DNA of 64,000 nucleotides from Candidatus Bruticola papionis (GTDB lineage Bacteria; Vulcanimicrobiota; Xenobia; Xenobiales; Xenobiaceae): the NCBI GenBank assembly GCA_002407045.1, contig DHKB01000011.1:52001-116000 (forward strand), written 5' to 3'. Positions 8,096 through 17,322 of the stretch are shown piece after piece. Position numbers and translations under genes: made by a program. Under the pieces are notes generated by a model, which was not told where the DNA came from, ran no database searches, and worked only from the letters and a program-made list of their open reading frames with translations. Every line of letters begins with the position of its first letter. The stretch's first letter is position 1.

Positions 8096-9229
8096 TTAGG
8101 ACAACTTGGGAGCGTAATCGTTCTCAGCGGTCAGACGCATAGGCTGCTCGGTGATGTCGCCAATATTACCAAAGTGGAGGTCGGTAAGACGCTCTACTTC
8201 TTTCTGAGGCACCTGGTAAACTTCGAAGCGATCGGGATCGAAGCCACCTTTAGCGCCCAAGGAACCGTCGCCATCGATAATGTCTTCCTGAGAAAGGATG
8301 AAGGAAGCGCTCTTGAGCTCTTTGCCTTCGGTCCAGACCACGGTCTTGAAGAATTTCATAGGAATCTGGGCCGGCTCCTTCATCTTGCCATGGTTATCGA
8401 AGGAAGGATCATCTTTGGAGAAGATGGGGCCGGTAATGACGGTCATCTTCTGACCTTTGGCAGAATTGAGAACGTGATCCTCAAGCTGGAGCCACTCTTT
8501 CTGGTTCAAGCCAGCGTGCTGCAAGGAAGAGTTGCAATAGCTAAAGGTGTCGTGACTAGCCAAGTCGGCGTTTTTGCCCCAACAAGGATCTAAGCGGCGA
8601 ACCATATGACCTCTGTCGATACTGTTATCGACATAGGCTTCGTTGCCGAGCTGATATTCACGAGGAATACGACCATCTAAGGTCCAGCTGCCGGAACGTT
8701 TTACAGCGCGGTGAGTAGTACCATCGATATTGCAAATGGCATAGAAGCACTGCTTGCGCTCTTTGTTCATTACTACGGAGTAGTTGGTGTAAGTAAGCTC
8801 ACACTCACCGGGCTTGTCGGTACGCATGGCCACTTTGTCTTTAATGGAGCTACCGAGCTGAGGTAAAGGAAGTTCGGTACCCAAGAAGGCTTTGTCGTAG
8901 CCATTGCGGCCTTCGAACATGCTTACACCGTCGGGCTTAACTTCACGGGGACCTTTAGGACCACGAGGGCCTCTGGGGCCGTTGGGACCTTGAGCACCGT
9001 CATTTCTGCGGCGGTTCTTTCTCCTGGTGATTTCGAAACTGTTGTCGTTTACGCTCTGGAAGAGGCGGCCAGCTTTAGCAAACTGCTGCTCTTTGGTGAG
9101 CTGAGCGTCGTCGTCATGGACGAATACGTCTTTGCCAGTGCCCTGGAAACCTTCAGGACGTTTGATAGAGCTCTCAGAAACCTGAGTGTTAGTATATAAA
9201 GAATTACCAGAAATGCTTCCGATACCCAT
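8096..9229 (-). CDS. DNA/RNA non-specific endonuclease with collagen-like linker, paralogue 5 of 6
   Basis: A 377-residue nuclease, the longest of the six. It has IDRGHMVRRLDPCWG and FSYCNSSLQHAGLNQKEW, so the active site is complete. What sets it apart is the linker between the N-terminal module and the nuclease domain. A basic stretch (ITRRKNRRRND) is followed by six Gly-X-Y triplets (GAQGPNGPRGPRGPKGPR), i.e. collagen-like sequence. The start ATG at 9229 has AGGA ten bases upstream. The reading frame is intact across the insert. Such linkers often act as rods or as surface or oligomerisation elements, but their role here is inference. Confidence 0.9.
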   Translation of the reverse strand: MGIGSISGNSLYTNTQVSESSIKRPEGFQGTGKDVFVHDDDAQLTKEQQFAKAGRLFQSVNDNSFEITRRKNRRRNDGAQGPNGPRGPRGPKGPREVKPDGVSMFEGRNGYDKAFLGTELPLPQLGSSIKDKVAMRTDKPGECELTYTNYSVVMNKERKQCFYAICNIDGTTHRAVKRSGSWTLDGRIPREYQLGNEAYVDNSIDRGHMVRRLDPCWGKNADLASHDTFSYCNSSLQHAGLNQKEWLQLEDHVLNSAKGQKMTVITGPIFSKDDPSFDNHGKMKEPAQIPMKFFKTVVWTEGKELKSASFILSQEDIIDGDGSLGAKGGFDPDRFEVYQVPQKEVERLTDLHFGNIGDITEQPMRLTAENDYAPKLS

Positions 9230-9377
9230 GTTTTACAATTCCTATCCCTTTAACTAGGCTTTGCAGAAAACTTTAGCAGTTACAAAAACTGACAAAATTT
9301 TCAACGAATCGAGACAAGCCAGCTCTTATCCAAAATGCAGACAACAGATACGCTTGCTCAAAGACATTAACTAAACT

Positions 9378-9424
9378 GATACTACAGAATTTAAAAGTCT
9401 AATTAGGCAAAAAATTGTTACAAC
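9378..9424 (-). promoter_or_regulatory. Conserved upstream element, nuclease paralogue 5
   Basis: The minus strand reads TTGTAACAATTTTTTGCC, then about 10 bases, then TTTAAATTCTGTAGTATC. It lies about 150 bp before the start codon, implying a longer leader than in paralogues 3 and 4. Confidence 0.5.
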
Positions 9425-9451
9425 TTAGCCAAAAAACTTTTTAAAAATAAA

Positions 9452-9484
9452 ATGCGCTTCAAAACCAAAGCCTTTGAAGCGCAT
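9452..9484 (-). terminator. Terminator of nuclease paralogue 6
   Basis: Perfect 12-bp arms ATGCGCTTCAAA/TTTGAAGCGCAT are followed on the minus strand by TTTTATTTTT. Confidence 0.85.
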
Positions 9485-9516
9485 TCAACTCGCTATTTTA
9501 TGTATAAAAAGCTAAT

Positions 9517-10572
9517 TTATTTTAACTTGGGAGCGTAGTCGTTCTCAGCGGTCAAGCGCATAGGCTTCTCGGTAATGTCGCCGATATTGCCAAAGTGCAA
9601 GTCGGTGAGACGCTCGACTTCCTTCTGAGGCACCTGGTAAACTTCGAAGCGATCGGGATCGAAGCCGCCCTTAATACCCAAGGAACTATCGTTGTTGATG
9701 ATATCTTCTTGAGAGAGGATGAAGGAAGCACTCTTGAGCTCTTTGCCATCATTCCAGACTACGGTCTTGAAGAATTTCATGGGGATCTGAGTAGGCTCAT
9801 CCATCAAACCGTTGTTGTCGAACTTCGGATCGTCTTTGGAGAAGATGGGGCCGGTAATAACGGTCATTTTTTGGCCTTTAGCAGAACCGAGCACGTGGTC
9901 TTCAAGTTTGAGCCATTCTTTCTGGTTCAAGCCACCATGTTGCAAAGCGGCGTTGCAATAAGTGAAAGTGTCACGGCTGGCCAATTCGGGATCCTTACCC
10001 CAGCAAGGATCTAAACGGCGCACCATATGGCCCTTGTCAATATCGTTATCTTTGTAGGCTTCGTTGCCCAGCTGATACTCGCGAGGGATACGTCCATCGA
10101 TAGACCAGCTGCCGGAGCGTCTGACATTGCGATGGCTAGTGCCGTCAATATTGCAAATAGCGTAGAAGCACTGCTTGCGCTCTTTGTTCATAACGACAGA
10201 GAAGTTGGTATAGGTGAGTTCGCTCTCACCAGGCTTGTCAGTGCGCATAGCGACTTTGTCTTTAATGGAAGAACCGAGCTTAGGCAAAGGAAGTTCGGTG
10301 CCCAAGAATTTTTCGTCGTAACCATTGCGACCTTCGTACATGTTGACGCCTTCGATTTCGATTTCGGAAGCGGCGTTGACATGGCCAGCCTGAGTGCTCT
10401 GGAAGAGACGACCGGCTTTAGCGAATTGCTGTTCTTTGGTAAACTGAGAGCTTTCGTCGCGAACGAAGACATCTTTGCTAGTGCCTTGGAAACCTTCGGG
10501 ACGCTTGACGTCGCTCTGCTGGATATTATTAAAGGCAGTAAAAGAACTGCTGGATATGCTACCTAAACCCAT
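9517..10572 (-). CDS. DNA/RNA non-specific endonuclease, paralogue 6 of 6
   Basis: A 351-residue nuclease, the shortest and, by minus-strand reading, the first of the array. The catalytic motif IDKGHMVRRLDPCWG and FTYCNAALQHGGLNQKEW are intact. The N-terminal module is recognisable but drifted (MGLGSISSSSFTAFNNIQQS, then DVKRPEGFQGTSKDVFVRD). The linker is short. The ribosome-binding site before the ATG is weak, with an AGG about 13 bases away. It ends in YAPKLK. Its sequence is closest to paralogue 5 in the nuclease domain, so the array probably grew by local duplication. Confidence 0.9.
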   Translation of the reverse strand: MGLGSISSSSFTAFNNIQQSDVKRPEGFQGTSKDVFVRDESSQFTKEQQFAKAGRLFQSTQAGHVNAASEIEIEGVNMYEGRNGYDEKFLGTELPLPKLGSSIKDKVAMRTDKPGESELTYTNFSVVMNKERKQCFYAICNIDGTSHRNVRRSGSWSIDGRIPREYQLGNEAYKDNDIDKGHMVRRLDPCWGKDPELASRDTFTYCNAALQHGGLNQKEWLKLEDHVLGSAKGQKMTVITGPIFSKDDPKFDNNGLMDEPTQIPMKFFKTVVWNDGKELKSASFILSQEDIINNDSSLGIKGGFDPDRFEVYQVPQKEVERLTDLHFGNIGDITEKPMRLTAENDYAPKLK

Positions 10573-10616
10573 TTAGTTAAACCAACCTAGTTTTAGACAT
10601 ATTTCCCCCTTGCAGC

Positions 10617-10668
10617 TATACTACACAATAAAAAGTATTTATTGTACAGAAACTACTTACAAAAATGT
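10617..10668 (-). promoter_or_regulatory. Conserved upstream element, nuclease paralogue 6
   Basis: A more diverged copy: the minus strand has CATTTTTGTAAGTAG, a longer spacer, then TTTTTATTGTGTAGTATA about 45 bp before the start codon. Confidence 0.4.
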
Positions 10669-10706
10669 TAACATGAGCCCAGAATCCTTTAAAATTAACT
10701 GTCCAT

Positions 10707-13325
10707 TCAATCGTTATGCCAGCTGGCTTTTTGAGCTGCTGGAGGCGCCTGATCCATTTTGACAGTAGCAGTTTTCTCCAAATTAGCTCTATTTTCTACC
10801 GCTGAACTGTCCGCACTTTCTGCTTTGTCAGTTCCATTTAATCTATCGCTAAAGGGAGATGGCGAAGCCGCGCTATCAGCTTCTTTGAAAGCATTTTGCT
10901 CAGTTAAGTCGGGAATTTCTATATTTTTTAACTCTTGAGTATCTTTAGGAGAAACAACTTGCGCATTTGAAGAAGCAACGGGGCTAGGCTCAGGTTCGAT
11001 GCCATCAGAACTAGTAAGCTTATCAGCTCCTTTATTACCAAGACGCTTTGAGTAATAGTAGGAAGTTACCAAAAGAGCTACGCCCAAAACGAAGAAGAGC
11101 AGCAACTTATAGCCGATAGGCAAATTTACAATGTCATAAGTAATTACTCTAAGCAAAGTAACACAAACGATAAAAATGCCACTGTTGGTGACATAACGAT
11201 TTTTAAAGCGAATGCCACCCCAAAGGATAGCGGCCGCATAGAGCATCCACAGAACAGAAGTAATAGAATCTAAATGGCAAACTGCAGCAATGTTATGTCC
11301 TTCAATATGAACTAAAGACCAGCCACTAAGCACAGCTCCAACTAGATAAATTTCAGATCCGTAAAGTACAAAAGCCGCTGCTAAAGCCAAAATAGTTAAA
11401 ACGTGAGCTAAGAAGCCTATATTTACTATAGGAATAAATTCGGCGTAAGCACCTGTAACGCAACTGAGAATATTGATAGTCAAGCCGAATAAAGACAGAG
11501 CCAAAGCCAAATTGAAACCAATGGCAAAGGCGTTGCTTTTGGCCTTTTTGGCTTGAAGCATAGCTTGCAAAGCATAAATGGAGCAAACGGCCACTAAGCT
11601 AAAGCAGCTAAAAGCCCACCACTGCTGGCCATTTAAATTCAACACACGATCCAAAATGTCGGCTAATTCTCGGCCAAAATAAATATAAGCTAAGGTTATA
11701 CCGGCCCAAAGGTTAAAATCTCTGTATTTTTCATCACCATTGTAATGTCTGAACATTAAGTAGCTAGATAACCAAGCAACAATAGAAACTCCGAAAATAA
11801 TTATGGCCAGCTTATGAAGCTCTCGATCAGGAGTTAAGAAAAAGTCAAATTTGCCATTGAAGTCGGCCACTAACATAATGAAAAAGGCCAATACATTGTG
11901 CAGGCCGCTCCAGAAGAAAAGGCGTCGTTGTACTTCCGGCTTGGCAACTTTATTAAAAGCAATCCAAAGAATAATTAAACCGGCTGCAGAAAGAAAGGCC
12001 ACCCTAGTTAGCGGCTCTTGGAAGCTGTAGGCAGAAAGGCCGACCACAAACAGGCCAGCGTTGACAAAAGCTCTGGCTAAAGTATTCATGTTTTCTGCAC
12101 GCAATTTAGCTAAACAGAATAAGGCTGCCGCAGCCACCATAAAAGCGCCAAAAGCCTGGCCTTCGCTGTAAATGCAATTGGCGCCTAAGGCCATCATGAG
12201 GTGATTTATCCAAACGGAGGGTTGCTTGGTATCGTTTTCGTCTTGGCGGCGGAAATAATCATAAACCAAAACAATAAGCCAGATGGCCCCTAAAGCATAA
12301 GGGCTAAAAATTCGGTCGGCTTTTTCGAAAATGCCGGTACGGGTAGCAATAAAAAGCCAGGTTATAGCTAAATTGATACTAAAAAGCGAATTCCATTTTT
12401 GGCAACGCACAGTACCGACTAAGCAAAAAAGAGCCAGAATAACTAAATAAACATCAAAAACATAAGTACTGTCGATAGAAGTTTGAATAAAAATTAAGTT
12501 GGCGTAACCAGCCAAAGCTCCCAGACAAATAACGGATCTGCGTTGGGCCCAATAAGCCAGTACATATGTGCCCAGTAAAATGAGCGAAGCTAAAGCCAAA
12601 CTTACGTAGTTGTCCCAAAGGTCAAAGTAAACGCTGCCAGCGTAAGTTATCATAATTGCCGAAGCTAGACCCAAACCTAAGAGAGTTTCGGAAAAGCCGC
12701 GCATATTATCTTTAGGTAAAAGATAAAAGCCCAAACCAACCAGCACCGAGCTAAAAATGTAAACGGCGCCAACTTTCATAGCTGCAGTTAAAGCCAAAAA
12801 TGGAGAGAGCCACTTTATAAAAAGGATGACAAAAACAATAATGGCTAAAGCGCCTAATTTATTAAAAAGGCTTCCTAAAAAGAATTGCTCTAGACTGTTT
12901 TCAGCGACGGCTTGGGAGGCAGCTATTTTGGATTTGGGTGCAGCTGTTTTGGGCGAATCTGGCCAAGCTTTGTGCATAGACGCATTCGCCGACGCTGAAC
13001 CTGTAGTGAGCAAACTTGTAACAGTAGTAGGCTCGGCAGGCGATGTTTTTTCTTTAGCTAAGGATAATGCGGCTCTGTGGCTTTCTTCGACCGAATTAGT
13101 TACAGAACTAGTCGTCGCCGGTGCATTACCAAACTTATCTTGATCATCGTTGCCAACTTGGTGAACAGCTACCAGTCTTTCTAGACTAGCTTCAAGCCTC
13201 TCTACACGTTTTTTTAAGCTTTGGCAAGAGGCCATAGCTACAACAGAAAAGATAAATGGCAGGAAAAACATTCCTAAAGCCATGAGAACTAACACAATAA
13301 ATTCCAACTCTGCGCCCTTCCCCAA
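10707..13325 (-). CDS. DUF2339-type polytopic membrane protein
   Basis: An 872-residue integral membrane protein. A first hydrophobic helix (about residues 8-30) is followed by a short coiled coil (SLKKRVERLEASLERL) and a Ser/Ala/Thr-rich linker. A long series of roughly two dozen hydrophobic helices then runs from about 155 to 775. The start of this series (FNKLGALAIIVFVILFIKWL) is characteristic of DUF2339. The last 100 residues are hydrophilic and probably cytoplasmic. The start is a TTG with no clear alternative, so the first few residues are uncertain. It stands alone between the nuclease array and a TPR gene. The function of the family is unknown; envelope integrity roles have been suggested only loosely. 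Confidence 0.8.
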   Translation of the reverse strand: MGKGAELEFIVLVLMALGMFFLPFIFSVVAMASCQSLKKRVERLEASLERLVAVHQVGNDDQDKFGNAPATTSSVTNSVEESHRAALSLAKEKTSPAEPTTVTSLLTTGSASANASMHKAWPDSPKTAAPKSKIAASQAVAENSLEQFFLGSLFNKLGALAIIVFVILFIKWLSPFLALTAAMKVGAVYIFSSVLVGLGFYLLPKDNMRGFSETLLGLGLASAIMITYAGSVYFDLWDNYVSLALASLILLGTYVLAYWAQRRSVICLGALAGYANLIFIQTSIDSTYVFDVYLVILALFCLVGTVRCQKWNSLFSINLAITWLFIATRTGIFEKADRIFSPYALGAIWLIVLVYDYFRRQDENDTKQPSVWINHLMMALGANCIYSEGQAFGAFMVAAAALFCLAKLRAENMNTLARAFVNAGLFVVGLSAYSFQEPLTRVAFLSAAGLIILWIAFNKVAKPEVQRRLFFWSGLHNVLAFFIMLVADFNGKFDFFLTPDRELHKLAIIIFGVSIVAWLSSYLMFRHYNGDEKYRDFNLWAGITLAYIYFGRELADILDRVLNLNGQQWWAFSCFSLVAVCSIYALQAMLQAKKAKSNAFAIGFNLALALSLFGLTINILSCVTGAYAEFIPIVNIGFLAHVLTILALAAAFVLYGSEIYLVGAVLSGWSLVHIEGHNIAAVCHLDSITSVLWMLYAAAILWGGIRFKNRYVTNSGIFIVCVTLLRVITYDIVNLPIGYKLLLFFVLGVALLVTSYYYSKRLGNKGADKLTSSDGIEPEPSPVASSNAQVVSPKDTQELKNIEIPDLTEQNAFKEADSAASPSPFSDRLNGTDKAESADSSAVENRANLEKTATVKMDQAPPAAQKASWHND

Positions 13326-13414
13326 TTTTTAGGTCGGACTTCACCGACCGACAATATAACAACTCTACAAGCTGACTTGCCTAAAACAAAGCTGCTTCCT
13401 TCTAAAAAAAGTCA

Positions 13415-13507
13415 GTAAAAAAGGCCGTTCCTCCTACAGCGAACAATCAATCGACAATATCGTTTCGATTGCTTTAGTTCGCTTACTTTTTGGAGAAAAG
13501 GCCTTAG
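13415..13507 (-). terminator. Large structured terminator after the TPR/SEC-C gene
   Basis: Three nested inverted repeats (AAGGCC/GGCCTT, AAGCGAAC/GTTCGCT, CAATCGA/TCGATTG) form one long stem ending in TTTTTT on the minus strand, about 20 bp past the stop. Confidence 0.65.
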
Positions 13508-13526
13508 CCAATTTTATGCTTATAAA

Positions 13527-14777
13527 TTAAGCGTTAATTCCGTGGCACTTTTTGAATTTTTTACCGCTACCGCAAGGGCAAGGATCGTTACGTCCAACCT
13601 TAGCCTGAGCATAAGGATTGACTAAGCTCAAAGCTTTGCGGAATTCTTCGTTGTTGGGCTCGAAACCGCAAGCGCGATAGAAAGCGGCGGCAGCTTCTTG
13701 CTGCATACCGGCAGTCAAGTAAACCCAACCGGCGGAAAGGTAAGGATAGCCATAGCCACGATCGGATTCGACACCCTTGGCAACTTCTTCTTTGGCTTCA
13801 TCAATTTTGCCACCCCAAGCGAGAACGGCAGCTAAGTTCAAGTGAGCCAAAGACTTCTTCTGACCATTTTCTACGATCAAGTATTTGCTAAAGCCTTTAT
13901 CGCGATACTTATCGTTGGCCTGGAGCAAGAATTCAACGGCTCTGGCCTGAGGATAAGCTTCCAAAAGCTCAGCAGCGCGACGCAAGTATTTTTCAGCTTC
14001 TTCCAAGCTATCGGTTAAAGCGTAAGCAACACCGATATTTAAGCAAACTAAAGCCAAATCGTCATCATTGATATGCTTGGCTTCAATTTCTTCCATGGAT
14101 TGCTTCAAATACTTCATGCCGTCTTCAACTTGACCGTTGAGCATGAGCATAAAGCCGTAATTGTTGAGTACCAAATAGTGATGGCATTTTTCTTCTTCGA
14201 TGCCAGCTTTGTAAACTTCCAAAGCAGCGAGTAAACCTTTGCTGCCATAGGCCATGGTAGCGCGGTGCATAATAGCCGGAGCCATCTCTTCGCTCATACC
14301 GAGCTCACGGAAGAATTTGCAACTGTCATCATATTCAGCCATAGCGGCACGGGATTGATTGGCATCCACGTAAAGGTTGCCCATGTTGCGGTGGCCGCGT
14401 CCCTGACCGGCCTTGTCGCCAAGTTCAGTCCAAATGGATAAAGCTCTAGAATAATGGAAGCGAGCTTCATCTAAACGGTTGCGCTGATGATAAGCGGAGC
14501 CTAAATATTCGTCGGCTTGAGCCATAGCTTTTTGATCATTTACCTTTTCGGCTTCAGCGCGACTGCGACGGAACTGAATAATAGCGTCATCCATTTTACC
14601 TAAGCGGGAGAAAGCAACTCCGCTAAGATGGTAAAGGCGAACTAATTCTTCAGGCTGAGAAATTTCTTCTTTAGCTAAGCGAGACAGCTCTTCTGAAGCT
14701 TCAGCGTTTTTCTGAGCATTTAAAAGCTCTTCGACGTTGTCGAGAGCAGCACTGAGATTTACAGCGGTATCTGACAT
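13527..14777 (-). CDS. TPR protein with C-terminal SEC-C zinc motif
   Basis: A 416-residue soluble protein built of tetratricopeptide repeats over about residues 1-385. Typical A/B helices include [18 protein letters not shown] and [18 protein letters not shown]. It ends in the metal-binding SEC-C motif [20 protein letters not shown], the same knuckle found at the SecA C-terminus. TPR proteins act as protein-interaction scaffolds, and SEC-C knuckles bind zinc and ribosomes or partner proteins. The ATG has AGGAG five bases upstream. It is divergent from alr across a 258-bp gap. Enzymatic activity is unlikely; the partner is unknown. Confidence 0.85.
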   Translation of the reverse strand: MSDTAVNLSAALDNVEELLNAQKNAEASEELSRLAKEEISQPEELVRLYHLSGVAFSRLGKMDDAIIQFRRSRAEAEKVNDQKAMAQADEYLGSAYHQRNRLDEARFHYSRALSIWTELGDKAGQGRGHRNMGNLYVDANQSRAAMAEYDDSCKFFRELGMSEEMAPAIMHRATMAYGSKGLLAALEVYKAGIEEEKCHHYLVLNNYGFMLMLNGQVEDGMKYLKQSMEEIEAKHINDDDLALVCLNIGVAYALTDSLEEAEKYLRRAAELLEAYPQARAVEFLLQANDKYRDKGFSKYLIVENGQKKSLAHLNLAAVLAWGGKIDEAKEEVAKGVESDRGYGYPYLSAGWVYLTAGMQQEAAAAFYRACGFEPNNEEFRKALSLVNPYAQAKVGRNDPCPCGSGKKFKKCHGINA

Positions 14778-14988
14778 TGAGACTCCTATGCAAGTTGCGG
14801 ACTTTTTCTGCGATATTTATAAGCTAGGCCCGCATTTTTCAAACTTCGAAGCCCGATTTTTCCCCTCTGTTTTCTTTTATCCTGCTTAAATAGGCACGAC
14901 TGAGCTTAGTGACTGAGCAATGCTCTCTGCTACTATAAAAAGTGAATTTATGTCTAATAATTTACCGCGCCGCTGACCATAAAAAAAT

Positions 14989-15018
14989 TTGCCACAGAGC
15001 ATAAAAAGGGACTATAAT
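14989..15018 (+). promoter_or_regulatory. Sigma-70-type promoter of alr-tcdA
   Basis: TTGCCA (14989-14994), an 18-bp spacer and a perfect TATAAT (15013-15018). The leader would be only about 12 nt before the alr ATG at 15036. Confidence 0.75.
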
Positions 15019-15035
15019 GGGCGGAAAAAATCAAA

Positions 15036-16331
15036 ATGATAAGGTCACTTAATACAGTGCTCAGTTCTCATCGTTACAGTTTCTGGATTGAGGTTAATTT
15101 AGACGCTATCCGTCACAATTTCAGAAATTTATCTAAAAACGCTCCCCATTCCCAAATTTTAGCTATAGTCAAAAGTGAAGCCTACGGTCATGGCTTAGAA
15201 ACCGTAGCTCTCACTTTAGACGAAGAAGGTGCTTGGGGCTTCGGAATTGCCAATGTCAACGAGGGGCGCAGACTGCGTCAGGCTGGTATAACTAAGCCCA
15301 TTGTCTTAGTAGCTCCTATCTTAGCTACCCAAATTGAAGAGGCAGTCAAGCTTGATTTGCGTCCTCCAATTATGGACTTAGAATTTGCTCAAGCTATTTC
15401 AGATGCAGCCGTCAGACTGGGCAAAAATGCCAAAGTTCATCTTAAAGTAGACACTGGTATGGGACGTCTTTCCGTACCTCCGGAAGAGTTGCTCTCTTTC
15501 TGTGAGCAAGCTGCCAAATTGCCGAATATAGAAATTGAAGGCATCTATTCCCACTTTGCGGCTGCCGATCAACTCGATCAAAGCTACACCCAAACTCAAT
15601 TTGCTAAATTTACCGATTGCATTAAAAAGCTTGAAGATCTGGGCATAAATATTCCTTACCATCATATAGCTGCTTCAGCCGGTACTTTGCTTTTACCCAA
15701 AACTTGTTTGGAATTGGTGCGTCCCGGTATAGCTATTTACGGTTTGTGGCCTTCGCAAGAAACAGCTTTAGTAATGGCCGGACAAGGAAAAGATCTTTAC
15801 AAACTGGCCGGAGATCAAGTCAACGGCGACAAACATTTAGATAAATTCGGTTCTGATCAATATAGAGACAATCACGCGATTGGCTTCTTGCAACCAGCTC
15901 TCACTTATAAAGCAGTAGTTGCCCAAGTAAAAACTGCCCAAGCCGGTACTTGTATAGGTTACGGTTGCACTTTTACTTGTCACCGCACTACCGATATTGC
16001 CATTTTGCCAATAGGCTACGCTGACGGCTTGAGCCGTTCCTTGAGCAATAAAGGTGAAGTTCTAATTCGCGGATATCGCGCTCCTATTATCGGGCGTGTA
16101 TGTATGAATTTATGCATGGTTGATGTTACCGATATTCCTGGCGTACGTCCTGATGATGAAGCTGTCATTATCGGCAAACAAGGTAATGATTATATTTCCG
16201 CCGACGAAGTAGCTCAAAAGCGCGGCACCATATGCTATGAAGTTTTAACTAATTTACCAATGCATATTCCCCGCTTTTACTTAGGACGACGTCCCTTAAC
16301 TTTAGAAGAGCAAACTCAAAACGAAAATTAA
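15036..16331 (+). CDS. alr: Alanine racemase
   Basis: A PLP enzyme interconverting L- and D-alanine for peptidoglycan synthesis. The PLP lysine is K46 in AIVKSEAYGHG, and the opposing catalytic Tyr is about Y309 in CIGYGCTF. ILPIGYADGLSR and GRVCMNLCMVDVT are typical of the C-terminal beta domain. At 431 residues it is about 40-50 longer than usual because of a charged insertion at about 243-283, just after AIYGLWPS. The presence of alr implies a murein wall. tcdA follows after a single base, so the two are one operon driven by the promoter immediately upstream. Confidence 0.96.
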   Translation: MIRSLNTVLSSHRYSFWIEVNLDAIRHNFRNLSKNAPHSQILAIVKSEAYGHGLETVALTLDEEGAWGFGIANVNEGRRLRQAGITKPIVLVAPILATQIEEAVKLDLRPPIMDLEFAQAISDAAVRLGKNAKVHLKVDTGMGRLSVPPEELLSFCEQAAKLPNIEIEGIYSHFAAADQLDQSYTQTQFAKFTDCIKKLEDLGINIPYHHIAASAGTLLLPKTCLELVRPGIAIYGLWPSQETALVMAGQGKDLYKLAGDQVNGDKHLDKFGSDQYRDNHAIGFLQPALTYKAVVAQVKTAQAGTCIGYGCTFTCHRTTDIAILPIGYADGLSRSLSNKGEVLIRGYRAPIIGRVCMNLCMVDVTDIPGVRPDDEAVIIGKQGNDYISADEVAQKRGTICYEVLTNLPMHIPRFYLGRRPLTLEEQTQNEN

Positions 16332-16332
16332 T

Positions 16333-17226
16333 ATGGCACAAAAACTAGATCCCCAAAAAGTTTGTTTTTTCGAACGTCTCATTCGTTTAGTAGGCTTGGA
16401 AGGCTTTCATAAGCTGGAAAATGTCCATGTAGCCATTGTTGGTATTGGCGGCGTCGGCTCTTGGGCCAGCGAAGCTTTAGCTCGCAGTGCGGTAGGCAAA
16501 CTTACTTTAGTAGATTTCGATACTGTCAATCCCAGCAATATCAACCGTCAGCTTCCTTGCTTGCATAGCACTATAGGCCAAAGTAAAGCCGAAGTTATGG
16601 CTGCTCGCTTGCGTCAAATAAATCCTTGGGCCCAAATAGAAGCTTTGAAACTGGTCTATTCTCCGGCAACAGCGGAAAAGTTTTGGCAAATAGAGCCAGA
16701 CTTAGTTTTAGATTGCATAGATAATATTACTTACAAATGCCATTTGCTAAACTATGCTCGCGAGCATAAAATTGCCATCGTAACTTCTACCGGCGCCGGT
16801 GGCAAAATGGATCCTACGCGCATTAGAGTTTGCGATTTGAGCAACACTAAGGTAGATCCTATGGCTTTGCGCATTCGCAAAAAATTGCGTCGCGACTATG
16901 CCTTCCCCTCTAATAAGTCATTTCATATACCGGCTGTCTATTCTGAAGAAGATCCCATAAAGCCATTTGAAACTGATTGGAGTTCTCTTCTGGATAAAAT
17001 TTGCAGCGAAGAAGAAGTAGTCAAAAATGCCTCTGCTTCTATAGCTGAACATGAAGATGACGACATTTACGAAGATGTGGAAAATTTCATTTCCGGACAA
17101 GGTAGACATGCTCCACCTTGCGGTACTTCTAGCTTTGTAACAGGAGCTTTTGGCTTAGCCGCCGCCCAACAAATAGTAAAACTTATTTTGCAAGCTTCTT
17201 TAGGAGCCGAGTCATTCTTGCCCTAG
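16333..17226 (+). CDS. tcdA: tRNA threonylcarbamoyladenosine dehydratase (ThiF/E1-like)
   Basis: A 297-residue E1-like ATP-dependent enzyme that cyclises t6A to ct6A at position 37 of ANN-decoding tRNAs. The nucleotide-binding GIGGVGSWASEALARSA, the VDFDTVNPSNINRQ segment and DCIDNITYKC fit the TcdA/CsdL branch of the ThiF family. The segment with LRIRKKLRR and the later CGTSSFVTGAFGLAAA are also TcdA-like. An acidic insertion (residues about 220-250, with EHEDDDIYEDVE) is unusual. It starts 1 bp after alr ends and is probably translationally coupled, as its own ribosome-binding site is poor. Confidence 0.9.
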   Translation: MAQKLDPQKVCFFERLIRLVGLEGFHKLENVHVAIVGIGGVGSWASEALARSAVGKLTLVDFDTVNPSNINRQLPCLHSTIGQSKAEVMAARLRQINPWAQIEALKLVYSPATAEKFWQIEPDLVLDCIDNITYKCHLLNYAREHKIAIVTSTGAGGKMDPTRIRVCDLSNTKVDPMALRIRKKLRRDYAFPSNKSFHIPAVYSEEDPIKPFETDWSSLLDKICSEEEVVKNASASIAEHEDDDIYEDVENFISGQGRHAPPCGTSSFVTGAFGLAAAQQIVKLILQASLGAESFLP

Positions 17227-17257
17227 TTTAAAATTAAAGCAAAGAGCATCCAACTTC

Positions 17258-17300
17258 AAAAAAAAGCAGAACTTATCACAAGATAAGCTCTGCTTTTTTA
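17258..17300. terminator. Bidirectional terminator between tcdA and the caspase-like gene
   Basis: Arms AAAAGCAGA...CTTATC and GATAAG...TCTGCTTTTTT around an ACAA loop, with A-run and T-run flanks. It can end both convergent transcripts. Confidence 0.8.
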
Positions 17301-17322
17301 TAAATAGCTTTTGGCAAGCGAA

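Noticed and set aside
2727..10572. Toxin-immunity (polymorphic toxin) array
   Set aside because: No small immunity-like gene lies between the nucleases and no repeat-toxin or PAAR-type domain is present.
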